Made by a program: the position numbers and the translations under genes. The notes beneath the pieces are model-generated. The model saw only the letters and a list, made by a program, of their open reading frames with translations, searched no databases and was not told the DNA's origin. A stretch of 64,000 bases of DNA from Geoalkalibacter halelectricus (GTDB lineage Bacteria > Desulfobacterota > Desulfuromonadia > Desulfuromonadales > Geoalkalibacteraceae), in NCBI RefSeq assembly GCF_025263685.1, contig NZ_CP092109.1:248001-312000 (forward strand), read 5' to 3'. Positions 27,892 through 38,045 of this stretch are shown in pieces (position 1 is the stretch's first letter; every line of letters begins with the position of its first letter).

Positions 27892-27969
27892 TGGCGTCCC
27901 CAGGGGGATTCGAACCCCCGTCGCCGACGTGAAAGGCCGGTGTCCTGGGCCGGGCTAGACGATGGGGAC
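27892..27969 (-). tRNA. tRNA-Glu (UUC)
   Basis: Cloverleaf on the minus strand: acceptor 5' GTCCCCA pairs with TGGGGAC, T-loop GTTCGAATC, anticodon loop CTTTCAC with TTC. Discriminator G and encoded CCA. It lies 4 bases downstream of tRNA-Lys in the same transcript. Confidence 0.95.
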
Positions 27970-27973
27970 TGAG

Positions 27974-28049
27974 TGGTGAGCCGCGTAGGAGTCGAACCTA
28001 CGACCATCTGATTAAAAGTCAGATGCTCTACCAACTGAGCTAGCGGCTC
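27974..28049 (-). tRNA. tRNA-Lys (UUU)
   Basis: 76 nt on the minus strand with encoded CCA. Acceptor GAGCCGC / GCGGCTC, D-arm with AGCTCAGTTGGTAGAGC, anticodon loop CTTTTAA with TTT, T-loop GTTCGACTC. First gene of the two-tRNA transcript. Confidence 0.97.
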
Positions 28050-28064
28050 GCGCAACGGAAGCCT

Positions 28065-28093
28065 GTTATATATGAACCGCCGGTGCGCGTCAA
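28065..28093 (-). promoter_or_regulatory. Sigma70 promoter of the tRNA-Lys/tRNA-Glu transcript
   Basis: On the minus strand: TTGACG (28093-28088), 17-base spacer, TATAAC (28070-28065). Each box differs from consensus at one position. The start point near 28058 is about 9 bases before the tRNA-Lys 5' end, a normal leader for a tRNA operon. Confidence 0.75.
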
Positions 28094-28160
28094 CCTCTTT
28101 TTTTCTTTTTTTTCGCTTTTTGTTTTTCGGGAGCGCTTTGCTCCTGGTCCGACAGTGAAC

Positions 28161-29477
<1,317 letters not shown>

Positions 29478-30773
29478 TCAATCGGTCAGAAAAGCGAAAT
29501 CACCTGCGAGAATATCCTGTAAATCGGCCTGCAGGCTGACCCCGTCCGCCATGCGGATGATGCGCACCGCTTCATCGTCGCGGCCGAGAGTCATGACGTA
29601 GCGAAAACTCATCTTGCGGGCATAGTCCAAAGTTTCTTCCAGGCCGCGCGGGTAGATGTCGCGCGCGGCGCTGAAGCCCGCGGAGCGCAACAGGCGCGCC
29701 AAACGCTGGGCGAGAACCTTGTCGGCGCCCGACTGAAAAATCAGCACATCGGTGCAGCGCCGGGTCTGCTCCTCGATTTCCCCTTCCAGGGCAAAGAGCA
29801 GGTTGAGAAGGTTGAATGCGAAACCCGTGGCGGGCGCGGGATACCCGTAGCGCGCGGTGAGGTCGTCGTAACGGCCGCCCGAGCAGACCGCCCGGCCGAT
29901 GCCGGGCAAAAATCCCTGAAAGGTGATGCCGGTGTGATAGTCAAGGCCGCGGATTTCGCCCAGATCAATGGTGACATGCTCCTCGACCTCGTAGACCGCC
30001 AGGATGTCGAGAACCCGGGCCAGGTTGTCCAGGGCGCGACGGGAGCGCTCGTTGCGCACCACGGCGGCGGCCTGCTCCAGAACCTCGCGGCCACCGAACA
30101 GCCGCGGCAGCAGGCTGATTTCCTCGCGCGCCTGGGTCGAGATGGGCGCCTCGGCCAGCAGCGCCTGCAGGCCCGAGGTGTCCTTGTGGCCGATGGCGTG
30201 GGCGACTTCGCGCGCGAGTTCGCCGGACAGAGACAAACCGTCCATGACGCCACGGAAAAACTCGACCTGGCCGATATCCACGGTGAATTCGCGCGCCCCG
30301 ACGGCCTTGAGTCCCTCCACCGCCATGGCGATCATTTCCGCGTCGGCCTCGGGGCTTTGCAGACCGATCAGCTCCACGCCGGCCTGGAGGATTTCACGGT
30401 CCTTGCCGGTCTGTTGCTCGGCATGCCGCAGCACCCGCCCCGCGTAGCACAGGCGCAAAGGCAGGGGAAACTCGCGCATGCGGGTCGCCACGATGCGCGC
30501 CACCTGCGGGGTGATGTCGGGAGGGATGGCCACCAACTGCCCCCCCTGACGATCGTCGAAGCGAAAGGTGCGCTCGCGCAGACCGGCACCAAGGGCCTTC
30601 TCCAGAACGTGGAGATACTCCAGGGAGGGCGGCAGAACGGGCCGAAAGCCCCACTGCGCGAACACATCGAGCAGGCTGTGCTTGAGATATTCAATCTTGG
30701 CCGCCTTGACCGGAAGAAAATCCTTGACCCCGCGCGGGAGCATGTTTTCTGGAACGGCGGATGGAAGCTTCAT
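29478..30773 (-). CDS. hisZ: ATP phosphoribosyltransferase regulatory subunit
   Basis: 431 aa, a class II aminoacyl-tRNA-synthetase paralogue (HisRS-like) that partners the short form of HisG in histidine synthesis. Motifs: LPRGVKDFLP, DDRQGGQLVAIPPDITPQVARI and YAGRVLRHAEQQTGKDREILQ. It lacks the HisRS anticodon-binding domain and the canonical HisRS histidine motif, which separates it from HisS. ATG at 30773 follows GAAAGGA; a TTG seven codons upstream is less likely. It precedes purA. Confidence 0.92.
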   Translation of the reverse strand: MKLPSAVPENMLPRGVKDFLPVKAAKIEYLKHSLLDVFAQWGFRPVLPPSLEYLHVLEKALGAGLRERTFRFDDRQGGQLVAIPPDITPQVARIVATRMREFPLPLRLCYAGRVLRHAEQQTGKDREILQAGVELIGLQSPEADAEMIAMAVEGLKAVGAREFTVDIGQVEFFRGVMDGLSLSGELAREVAHAIGHKDTSGLQALLAEAPISTQAREEISLLPRLFGGREVLEQAAAVVRNERSRRALDNLARVLDILAVYEVEEHVTIDLGEIRGLDYHTGITFQGFLPGIGRAVCSGGRYDDLTARYGYPAPATGFAFNLLNLLFALEGEIEEQTRRCTDVLIFQSGADKVLAQRLARLLRSAGFSAARDIYPRGLEETLDYARKMSFRYVMTLGRDDEAVRIIRMADGVSLQADLQDILAGDFAFLTD

Positions 30774-30867
30774 GGAAGTGCGAATTCCTTTCAAAACGGT
30801 AACTGTTCAACCTGGGGTCGCAACCCCACACCCGATGAATAGATTCTCAAAACGATCCGAGGGCGCC

Positions 30868-32454
30868 CTAAAGCTCGACCTGAACGGCGGAGAGAATGCT
30901 TTCATGGCCGAGCAGCCGCGCCAGCACGGCCTCGGGCACCGGGCTGTCGACGGTAATCAGAGACACCGCCTCACCGCCGCGGCGGGTGCGCCGCGAGAGA
31001 TTCATCATGGCGATATTGATGTCGGCCTCGGCCAGCACCTGGCCGATGAAACCGATCACCCCGGGACGATCGACGTTGAGCAGCACCAGAATGTGACCCT
31101 CGGGCATGGCCTCGAGCTGATGGTCGTCGATGCGCACGATGCGCAGGTCACGCCCGTCGAACAGCGCCCCGGCCACCACCCGGCGCGTTTCGCCCGTCTC
31201 CACGGTGAGCCGGATGAGGTTGGAGTAGCCCTCGGCCGAGGGGTTGCTCACTTCGACCACCGCCACGCCGCGCTCGCGCGCCAGATGAGGAGCATTGACG
31301 TAGTTGACCACCTCGCCGAGCAGGGGCGCCATGAGGCCTTTGAGCAGCGCCATGGTCATGGGCGCGGTGGGGAAATCGACGATGTCGCCGGCATATTCGA
31401 TGGTCACCCGCTTGAGCCCGCGCGGGCTGAGCTGGGCCTGAAAGGCGCCGAGCTTCTCGGCCAACTCGAAATAGGGCCGCATCACCGGCAGCAACTCGGC
31501 ACTCACGCAGGGCACGTTGAGGGCATTGACGATCACCCCGCGCAGCAGAAAGTCGACCACCTGATGAGCCACCTGCAGCGAGACGTTGATCTGCGCGTCC
31601 ACCGACGAGGTGCGGATATGGGGAGTGCAGATCACCTGATCGAGCTTGAGCAGGGGATTGTCGGGCTCGGGCGGCTCCTTGGCGAACACATCGAGGGCGG
31701 CGCCGGCGACCCGTCCCGCCTCGATGGCGCGGGCCAGGGCGGCCTCGTCGATCAACCCGCCCTGGGCGCAGTTGATGATGCGACACCCCGGCTTGATCTG
31801 GCTCAGGTTTGACTCATCGAGCAACTGGAAAGTTTCGGAGTTGAGGGGGACATGCAGGGTGAGGAAATCGCTGCGCGTCAGGATGCGGGGGAAATCCTCC
31901 GGTTCGGCCCCCAACTGGCGCACCATCTCGGGACTCAAATAAGGGTCATGCACCAAGACCCGCATCTTCAAACCAACGGCACGCTCGATCACCAGCCGCC
32001 CGATCTTGCCGGCACCGATGACGCCGAGCACCTTGCCGGAGATCTCCACGCCGGCGGAGACCGCCCGCGACCAGGTTCCGTCCTTGACGGCCCGATCGGC
32101 GGCAGGAATATTGCGTGCCAGGGCCAGGAGCATGGCCAGGGTGTGTTCGGCCGAGGTGATGGCGCTGCCGAAAGGGGTGTTCATGACCACCACCCCCTTG
32201 CGGTTGGCCGCGGCCAGGTCCACGTTTTCGACGCCGATGCCGGCCCGGCCGACCACTTTCAAGCGAGTTGCGGCCTCGAACACTTCCGCGTCCACCTGGG
32301 TTCCGGCCCGCACCACCAGGGCATCGGCCTGCGCCACATGGCGCAGCAGCTCCTGACGTTCGGCGCCGGGCAGATAGTCCACCTCGATGCCTTCGGTTTC
32401 CTCGAAAATGCGCAAACCCTCCACCGAGAGTTTGTCGGAAACCAAGACTCTCAT
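30868..32454 (-). CDS. serA: D-3-phosphoglycerate dehydrogenase family protein with catalytic Arg replaced by Gln
   Basis: 528 aa with the long SerA layout: substrate/NAD domains, an ASB intervening domain and a C-terminal ACT domain (ILVLLNVDRPGVIGFIG). The NAD motif is GKVLGVIGAGKIGRLV. The catalytic Glu (DVFAKEP) and His (TPHIRTSS) are kept. However, the normally invariant N-x-[STAGC]-R-G reads INCAQGGLIDE, so the carboxylate-binding Arg is Gln231 (codon 31762-31764). The sequence after the His is also unusual (IRTSSVDAQ versus the typical LGASTxEAQ). It could be a working SerA variant or a paralogue with another hydroxyacid substrate. It is upstream of hisZ-purA. Confidence 0.8.
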   Translation of the reverse strand: MRVLVSDKLSVEGLRIFEETEGIEVDYLPGAERQELLRHVAQADALVVRAGTQVDAEVFEAATRLKVVGRAGIGVENVDLAAANRKGVVVMNTPFGSAITSAEHTLAMLLALARNIPAADRAVKDGTWSRAVSAGVEISGKVLGVIGAGKIGRLVIERAVGLKMRVLVHDPYLSPEMVRQLGAEPEDFPRILTRSDFLTLHVPLNSETFQLLDESNLSQIKPGCRIINCAQGGLIDEAALARAIEAGRVAGAALDVFAKEPPEPDNPLLKLDQVICTPHIRTSSVDAQINVSLQVAHQVVDFLLRGVIVNALNVPCVSAELLPVMRPYFELAEKLGAFQAQLSPRGLKRVTIEYAGDIVDFPTAPMTMALLKGLMAPLLGEVVNYVNAPHLARERGVAVVEVSNPSAEGYSNLIRLTVETGETRRVVAGALFDGRDLRIVRIDDHQLEAMPEGHILVLLNVDRPGVIGFIGQVLAEADINIAMMNLSRRTRRGGEAVSLITVDSPVPEAVLARLLGHESILSAVQVEL

Positions 32455-32610
32455 TGCCGCTCCCATCTCCCGAAATAACCGGAAACACGCCGTATCCGGC
32501 GAGTTTACCGAAGCTCGTACACTAGCAACAGCAGGGGGGGATGTCAAGACCAAAGCCGGAGCCTGAAGCGGTGGTTTGAGGCGTGAACAACAGGCTCGGC
32601 AAGGACCACG

Positions 32611-32637
32611 AAAAAGGCCCCGCCCGAGGGCGGAGCC
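32611..32637 (-). terminator. Rho-independent terminator of the cold-shock gene
   Basis: On the minus strand, the 10-bp stem GGCTCCGCCC / GGGCGGGGCC (one G-U pair) with a 3-base TCG-type loop is followed by TTTTT. It lies 42 bases past the cold-shock stop codon, before serA. Confidence 0.88.
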
Positions 32638-32678
32638 TGAAATGCACAGAATAGATTCATCCTGGGTTTTGCTTGCGG

Positions 32679-32879
32679 CTAGGCCCTCATCACGTTTTGC
32701 GCCTGCAACCCCTTGGGCCCCTGAATCACAGTGAACTGCACGGCATCGCCCTCGACCAGGGTCTTGAAGCCTTCCATCTCGATCGCGCTGTAGTGCACGA
32801 ACACATCCGGGCCGCCGTCCTGTTCGATGAACCCGAAACCCTTGGTCTCATTGAACCACTTCACTTTTCCCTGTTCCAT
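32679..32879 (-). CDS. Cold-shock domain protein (CspA family)
   Basis: 66-aa single CSD protein, an RNA/ssDNA chaperone. RNP1 KGFGFIEQ and RNP2 DVFVHYSAI are intact. Start ATG at 32879 ([14 protein letters not shown]), preceded by GAGAGGGAG. The long upstream gap (about 190 bp) would give the extended 5' leader usual for csp mRNAs. It has its own terminator. Confidence 0.95.
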   Translation of the reverse strand: MEQGKVKWFNETKGFGFIEQDGGPDVFVHYSAIEMEGFKTLVEGDAVQFTVIQGPKGLQAQNVMRA

Positions 32880-33070
32880 TACTCCCTCTCCCTGCATACG
32901 CGCTGTGGTTCCGCCGGCGGCGATCGAACCGACGGAAAGCCTCCTGTGAATTTGCAGTTAAATGATCGCCAGGTTTGATATTTTGACCCAAGGCAAGAAA
33001 AAGAGAAAAGACGAACGCGGCTTCCGGCTCCCCGGAAACAAATGCTGGCAAGACATGAGCGTTTCGGGGT

Positions 33071-33253
33071 TCAGGAAAGTGAATCGCGTCCGACGTCCAA
33101 GGGCGGAAGAATCTCCCGCGCCAATTTGACGTAACACGGCGGGCAGATGGTGGCCGTGTCGATTTCGCTGCGATTTTCCCGCACCTGATGTCCCCTTCCG
33201 GCTTTGACTCCCAAGAAACTGTCGCACCACGCGCAATAACGAAGCAAGCGCAT
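33071..33253 (-). CDS. Small two-CxxC zinc-ribbon-like protein
   Basis: 60 aa. Two knuckles, YCAWC (C7, C10) and ICPPC (C37, C40), could bind one Zn. The ATG at 33253 is preceded by GAGGGAG at good spacing, which supports translation. There is no recognisable DNA-binding or enzymatic domain, so the function is unknown. It may be one of the many stand-alone zinc-ribbon proteins of this group. It lies between pepA and csp on the same strand. Confidence 0.6.
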   Translation of the reverse strand: MRLLRYCAWCDSFLGVKAGRGHQVRENRSEIDTATICPPCYVKLAREILPPLDVGRDSLS

Positions 33254-33344
33254 CTCCCTCTTCCGCCGCCTGGCCGTGCCGTCCCAACCGTACGGACCTT
33301 ACCGCGGCCAAACCATATAAGCAGCATTCTAGCAGAATTAATCC

Positions 33345-34853
33345 TTACTTCAATCCTGATTCCGCCTGCAGAAACCTCATCAGCAAACGAACACCGAAGC
33401 CGCTGGCGCCCCTGGGGATCCAGGCCTCGCCTTTTTCCTCCCATGCGGTGCCGGCGATATCGAGGTGCGCCCAATTGAGGTCATCGGCGAATTTCTTCAG
33501 AAAGGCCGCCGCCGTGATGGTTCCGGCCGGACGTCCTCCCAGATTCTTGACATCGGCGATCTCGCTCTTGATCTGGCCGGCGTATTCCTCCCACAAGGGC
33601 AACTGCCAGAGCTTCTCGCCGCTGGCGCGCCCGGCGGCCAGCAGATCCTCGATCAGCTTTTCGCCGGTACCGAGAACGGCGGCGGCGTGATGACCCAGGG
33701 CAATGATGCAGGCGCCGGTGAGGGTCGCGAGATCGATGACCGCGCGCGGTTTGAAGCCTTTGACGTAGGTCAGGGCGTCGGCCAGGATCAGTCGGCCCTC
33801 GGCATCGGTGTTGAGCACCTCGATGGTGCGCCCCGACAGGGAAGTCAAAATGTCCCCCGGCCGCATGGCGGTTCCGGACGGAAGATTTTCCACTGCCGGA
33901 ATGACCCCCACCAGATTGACGGGCAACCGCGCCTGGGCGGCGGCCTTGAAGGTGCCGAGGACCGCTGCCGCGCCGGCCATGTCCATCTTCATCTCATCCA
34001 TTTTCTCCGCCGGCTTCAGGGAAATGCCGCCGGCGTCGAACACCACACCCTTGCCGACCAGGGCGACGGGTGGCTGCTCCTTTTTCCCGCCCTGATATTC
34101 CAGGACAATCAGGCAGGGTTCGCGTTCACTGCCGCGCGCCACTCCCAGCAGGGCGCCAAATCCCTGGCGCTCCAGTTCCTCGCGCCCGAGCACGGTGCAC
34201 GCGAACCCCAATTCCTTGGCCAGGGCCTGGGCCTGGGCGGCCAGATAGAGGGGCGATTTGACGTTGCCGGGCTCGTTGACCAGATCGCGCGTCAGATACA
34301 CCCCGGCGGCGACCGCCTGGGCGACGGCCACGCCCTGTTCCACCGCCTCGACCGCCGCGGCCTCATCGACCAGGCAGCACACCTCGCTGACCACCGGCGG
34401 CAGCTTGTCGCGCTGTTCGGTGCGATAGCGATCAAATCGGTAGGCGGCCAACAGCAGGCCTTCGCCCACCGCCTGCGCCACCTCAGCAGCCGCGGCGCCC
34501 TTGACCCGGACCTGGGTCAGATTGGTGGACAAGGTCGTGAGGCGACGCTGTTGCAGCAGCGCCGCCGCGACGGCGCTCCCTTGACGCAGCCGGTCGAGGT
34601 CGGCCTCGCCCTCACGGCCGAGGCCGACGGCCAAAATGCGCTGGGCCGAAATCTTGCCGGCGGTGGCCAGCAGCAGGGTTTCCTTGAATTCGCCGCGAAA
34701 TTCGCCGCTGCGGATGGCCTGCTGCAAGAGTCCATCGAGGGCGGCATCGAGCTTTTTGAAAAATCCGCCCTTGAGCTTGTCCTCGAAAACGCCCACGACC
34801 AGCACCGGCGTCTTGCGCTTGAGCGGATCAGCCTTCTTTACCTTGAATTCCAT
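33345..34853 (-). CDS. pepA: Leucyl aminopeptidase, M17 family
   Basis: 502-aa cytosolic dimanganese/dizinc aminopeptidase. The metal and catalytic motifs are complete: VGKGVVFDAGGISLKP, MDMAGAAAVLGT, and the family signature NTDAEGRL. The ATG at 34853 (MEFKVKKADPL) is preceded by AAGGAAAGGA; an upstream in-frame extension is not conserved-looking. Normal length. It is divergent from the lipoprotein/channel operon. Confidence 0.95.
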   Translation of the reverse strand: MEFKVKKADPLKRKTPVLVVGVFEDKLKGGFFKKLDAALDGLLQQAIRSGEFRGEFKETLLLATAGKISAQRILAVGLGREGEADLDRLRQGSAVAAALLQQRRLTTLSTNLTQVRVKGAAAAEVAQAVGEGLLLAAYRFDRYRTEQRDKLPPVVSEVCCLVDEAAAVEAVEQGVAVAQAVAAGVYLTRDLVNEPGNVKSPLYLAAQAQALAKELGFACTVLGREELERQGFGALLGVARGSEREPCLIVLEYQGGKKEQPPVALVGKGVVFDAGGISLKPAEKMDEMKMDMAGAAAVLGTFKAAAQARLPVNLVGVIPAVENLPSGTAMRPGDILTSLSGRTIEVLNTDAEGRLILADALTYVKGFKPRAVIDLATLTGACIIALGHHAAAVLGTGEKLIEDLLAAGRASGEKLWQLPLWEEYAGQIKSEIADVKNLGGRPAGTITAAAFLKKFADDLNWAHLDIAGTAWEEKGEAWIPRGASGFGVRLLMRFLQAESGLK

Positions 34854-34956
34854 GAAAGATCCTTTCCTTGTGGTGCCCCAGAAGCGGACAGGCATCCCCT
34901 CCTGCGGGCCGACCAGTCACCGGCCGGAGCCGGCGAAAATATGAAATACCGATTTC

Positions 34957-34975
34957 GTCCTTTATTACCAAGGAC
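34957..34975. promoter_or_regulatory. Inverted repeat abutting the lipoprotein promoter
   Basis: GTCCTT-N7-AAGGAC, a 6-bp dyad ending two bases before the -35 box at 34978. Its position suggests an operator for the divergent pepA/lipoprotein region, but no protein is known to bind it. Confidence 0.3.
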
Positions 34976-34977
34976 TT

Positions 34978-35005
34978 TTGACTTTTCAAGGGCAGCCGGT
35001 AAAAT
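34978..35005 (+). promoter_or_regulatory. Sigma70 promoter of the lipoprotein-channel operon
   Basis: TTGACT at 34978-34983, a 16-base spacer and TAAAAT at 35000-35005. Transcription should begin near 35012, leaving a leader of about 58 bases before the ATG at 35070, which has AGGAGG at 35058. Confidence 0.7.
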
Positions 35006-35069
35006 TTCCGGACGTCGAGATGTGCATCAGGATCGCCCTTTCCTGCATTTAGACTCAGGAGGCTGACAG

Positions 35070-35909
35070 ATGAAACGCGCCCTTTTGCTGCAATCCCTGC
35101 TCATCGCATTGGCCATGATGCTGCTCAATGGCTGCCTGCCGGCGGCTCCGCCCAGCGAAACCCGGCACTTGACCCACTACACTGAGCAAGACGGGAAAAC
35201 CGGCGTGACCGGTCAAGTCCTGTTACGCGAAAACGCCGCTCCCCTGCAAAGTGCCTACGTCAGCCTCTATCCCGGCGCCTTCAGCAACCTGCTGGGACCG
35301 CCGCAGTTCATCTCCGGCCCCACCGACGCCCAGGGCCGCTACCAGATCGAGGACGTCCCGCCGGGAACCTATTACGTAGTGGCCCGCAAGCGCCAGAGCG
35401 GCCAACCCACCGGACCTCTCTCCCCGGGCGACTACTATTCCGAGCATCAGCGCATCACCACCGAGGTCATCTCCGGCAAACTCGCGGTGGTCGACCTGCC
35501 GGTGGTCACCATCAAGGCCCCCATGCTGTTCAAGCGATCCGTCGGAGAGGTTCGCACCGACACCGGCATCCGCGGCAAACTCACCGACGCCCAGGGTCAT
35601 CCCGTTTCGGGCAGCTTCGCCATCGCCTATGAGGACGCCGACATCAAACGCGCGCCCGATTATGCCTCGACCCTGGCCGACCAGGAAGGCCGGTTCGTTT
35701 TGTATTTGCCCAAGGGCGGCACCTATTACCTGGCCGCGCGCGTGCACGCCTGGGACATGCCGCGCCCCGGCGAACTCTACGGTATGCACGGCGAGGACGA
35801 GCCGCGCCCCCTGGACATCGCCGACGGGCAATTCATCGAGGATCTGCACATCGTCATGAAACCCTTCGAGGGTGAGTACAAGCCTGAAAAAAGCCGCAGG
35901 CCGTTCTGA
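35070..35909 (+). CDS. Lipoprotein with two carboxypeptidase-regulatory-like beta domains
   Basis: 279 aa. The lipoprotein signal peptide ends in the lipobox LLNGC (C22), so the mature protein is anchored in a membrane, probably facing the periplasm or outside. Two Ig-like CarboxypepD_reg repeats follow: about 45-125 (GQVLLRENAAPLQSAYVSLY, DAQGRYQIEDVPPGTYYVVA) and about 165-250 (GKLTDAQGHPVSG, DQEGRFVLYLPKGGTYYLAA). AGGAGG precedes the ATG. Its stop overlaps the ATG of the channel gene (TGATG), so the two are coupled. It may be an accessory or ligand-presenting partner of the channel; this is inference. Confidence 0.8.
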   Translation: MKRALLLQSLLIALAMMLLNGCLPAAPPSETRHLTHYTEQDGKTGVTGQVLLRENAAPLQSAYVSLYPGAFSNLLGPPQFISGPTDAQGRYQIEDVPPGTYYVVARKRQSGQPTGPLSPGDYYSEHQRITTEVISGKLAVVDLPVVTIKAPMLFKRSVGEVRTDTGIRGKLTDAQGHPVSGSFAIAYEDADIKRAPDYASTLADQEGRFVLYLPKGGTYYLAARVHAWDMPRPGELYGMHGEDEPRPLDIADGQFIEDLHIVMKPFEGEYKPEKSRRPF

Positions 35910-37027
35910 TGCCCAAGCGGCTGCCACAACCGGGCCGCGGAAGGGGCGTTCGGCACCTTCGCGCGGCAATCCTGCCGGCTCTGATCCTGGTGCTGCTGGT
36001 CGGCGGCGCGGCGGCGGCCTTTTCCCCGCCCGAAACCACGCTGCGTGTCGCCACCCGCGAGGTGCCGCCCTTTGCCATGCGCGATCTTGACGGCAATTGG
36101 CACGGCATCAGCATCGATCTGTGGCGCGCGGCGGCCGAGGATCTGAACCTGAGGTTTGAGTTCCACGAGGCCTCTCTTGCCGAGATGCTCGAAGGCACCC
36201 GCACGGGGCGCTTTGACGCGGCGGTCGCGGCCATCACCGTCACCGCCGAGCGCGAGCAGCTACTGGATTTCACCCATCCCTTCTACACCACCGGCCTGGC
36301 CATTGCCGTACCCACCGCGGACAGAACCCAGTGGCTGGGGGTGGCGCGCGCCCTTCTCTCGCCGGAGTTCTTCCAGGTGGTCACGGTGCTTGCCCTGGTG
36401 CTGCTGGCCTTCGGCGCATTGACCTGGCTGTTTGAACGGCGGCGCAATCCCGAGCAGTTCGGTGGCGGCAACCTGCAGGGCATCGGCGCGGGCTTCTGGT
36501 GGGCGGCTGTGACCATGACGACCGTCGGCTACGGGGACAAGGCGCCCGTGACCCTGGGCGGGCGCCTGGTGGCGCTGGTGTGGATGTTCGGTGCCATCAT
36601 CATCATTTCGAGCTTCACCGCGGCGATTACCTCGGCGCTGACGGTGTCGCAACTCAGCGGCGCCATCGGTGGGCCCGAAGATCTGCCCCGTGCGCGCGTC
36701 ACCAGCGTTTCCGGGTCAACCAGCGCCGCCTACTTGGAGCGCAACCACATCGGCTTTCGCTCCCTCGCCACCCTGCCTGAAGCCATGCAGGCCGTTGCCG
36801 CGGGCAAGGCCGATGCCTGCGTTTACGACGCGCCCCTGCTCAAATATCTCGCCAGCACCCGCTTCGCCGGGCAAATCCGCGTTTTGCCGGGCACCTTCGA
36901 GCGCCAGGACTACTCCATCGCCCTGCCGCGCGACAGCGAATTGCGCAAAGCCCTCAACCAGGAAATTCTCACCCGCATCAACTCCCGCTGGTGGCAAGAC
37001 ACCCTGTTTCGCCATCTTGGCGGCTGA
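35909..37027 (+). CDS. GluR0-like ligand-gated K+ channel (prokaryotic ionotropic glutamate receptor)
   Basis: 372 aa. After a signal/TM segment (18-38) come ligand-binding lobe S1 (45-135; TAEREQLLDFTHPFY, with R115 at the ligand-carboxylate position), M1 (about 153-175) and a pore loop with a K+ selectivity filter (TVGYGD, 205-210). M2 (about 219-245) ends in SFTAAITSALTV, reminiscent of the SYTANLAAF gate of animal receptors. Lobe S2 (about 262-372; GSTSAAYLERN, ADACVYDAPLLKYL) follows. This order S1-M1-P-M2-S2 is that of Synechocystis GluR0. It lacks the M3 helix found downstream in animal receptors. It should open a K+ pore in the inner membrane on binding an amino acid in the periplasm. 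The ligand is unknown. Confidence 0.9.
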   Translation: MPKRLPQPGRGRGVRHLRAAILPALILVLLVGGAAAAFSPPETTLRVATREVPPFAMRDLDGNWHGISIDLWRAAAEDLNLRFEFHEASLAEMLEGTRTGRFDAAVAAITVTAEREQLLDFTHPFYTTGLAIAVPTADRTQWLGVARALLSPEFFQVVTVLALVLLAFGALTWLFERRRNPEQFGGGNLQGIGAGFWWAAVTMTTVGYGDKAPVTLGGRLVALVWMFGAIIIISSFTAAITSALTVSQLSGAIGGPEDLPRARVTSVSGSTSAAYLERNHIGFRSLATLPEAMQAVAAGKADACVYDAPLLKYLASTRFAGQIRVLPGTFERQDYSIALPRDSELRKALNQEILTRINSRWWQDTLFRHLGG

Positions 37028-37158
37028 GGCGGCGGCAAATTCAAGCAGCCATCATTAAACTCATTGTAATTTCCACATAAAAACGACTAAGATGGCAGGG
37101 CGCAAATTCGGCCCACGACACTTTGTGATTGAATGTCTTGCCACTTCCTCAGGTTTCA

Positions 37159-38028
37159 ATGGCGCCCATGTTCAACGACTACCAAACAATCGTCAAACAT
37201 CTCGGCGATCTGCCGCCGATGCCCGCCGTGGCCATCAAGGTTCTCGAACTGCTCAAGAACCCTCATTGTTCGGCGAAACTCCTCGCCAAGGCCATTTCCC
37301 ACGACGCGGCCGTCTCCGGGCGCATTCTGCGCATCGCCAACTCACCCATCTACGGCCGCCAGAAACGTGTCACCACCCTGGAGGGGGCCATCGTGGTGCT
37401 GGGCGAGAATATCCTGCGTACCCTGGTTCTCGAAACCAGCCTGCGCGGTATCAACAAATCCTTCGGGCGCCTGGAACGCATGCTCTGGGAAGACTCCATC
37501 GGCTGCGCCATCGCCGCGCGCATCATCGCCCGACGCCTCGGCCAGGCCGACCCCGAGGAAACCTTCATCGCCGGGCTGTTCCGCCACATCGGCAAGGTGG
37601 TCATGAGCAACCACGACAAGGAGACCTACCAGCACGTCCTCGACACGGCGCGCACCGCCCGCGAGGGGCTGATCGATCTGGAGCGGGCCTTTTTCGCCTT
37701 TTCCCACGAACTGGTGGGCGCCGCGGTGCTGGACAACTGGAATCTGTCTCCAGCCCTGGTGCAAAGCGCCCTTCACCACCACGACCTGCGCCTCGACGCC
37801 CAGACCGACCCGCAAATCTGGCACCAGGTGGCCATCGTCAATGTGGCGGGCCGCATTTGCCAGCGCCTCGGCATCGGTCAGGAAGAACCCCTCGAGCACC
37901 TCGAGCTCACCCAAACCCCTGGTGCTCTCTACCTTAAACTGGCCCCGGAACTCCTGGAAACCCTCCAGCAGGAGGTTGCCGCGCTGTTTGAAAAAGAGCG
38001 TGACTTCTTCCTGTCCCCGGGACGCTGA
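37159..38028 (+). CDS. HDOD-domain signalling protein
   Basis: 289 aa from the ATG at 37159 (TTG at 37129 and ATG at 37168 are alternatives; none has a strong ribosome binding site). The HDOD domain covers about 10-210 (LPPMPAVAIKVLELLKNP, SHDAAVSGRILRIANSPIYG, AGLFRHIGKVVM). This is an HD-related output domain that has lost full phosphodiesterase ligands. HDOD proteins act in c-di-GMP, chemotaxis and stress networks. It has no partner domain here. It lies 130 bases after the channel gene, possibly a separate transcript. Confidence 0.85.
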   Translation: MAPMFNDYQTIVKHLGDLPPMPAVAIKVLELLKNPHCSAKLLAKAISHDAAVSGRILRIANSPIYGRQKRVTTLEGAIVVLGENILRTLVLETSLRGINKSFGRLERMLWEDSIGCAIAARIIARRLGQADPEETFIAGLFRHIGKVVMSNHDKETYQHVLDTARTAREGLIDLERAFFAFSHELVGAAVLDNWNLSPALVQSALHHHDLRLDAQTDPQIWHQVAIVNVAGRICQRLGIGQEEPLEHLELTQTPGALYLKLAPELLETLQQEVAALFEKERDFFLSPGR

Positions 38029-38045
38029 AAATTTTTCGCCCCCCG

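Noticed and set aside
28096-28135. Long pyrimidine tract downstream of purA as a terminator or regulatory element
   Set aside because: On the purA strand the tract is A-rich, not U-rich, and the nearby GGAGC/GCTCC stem has only 5 bp; no clear function.
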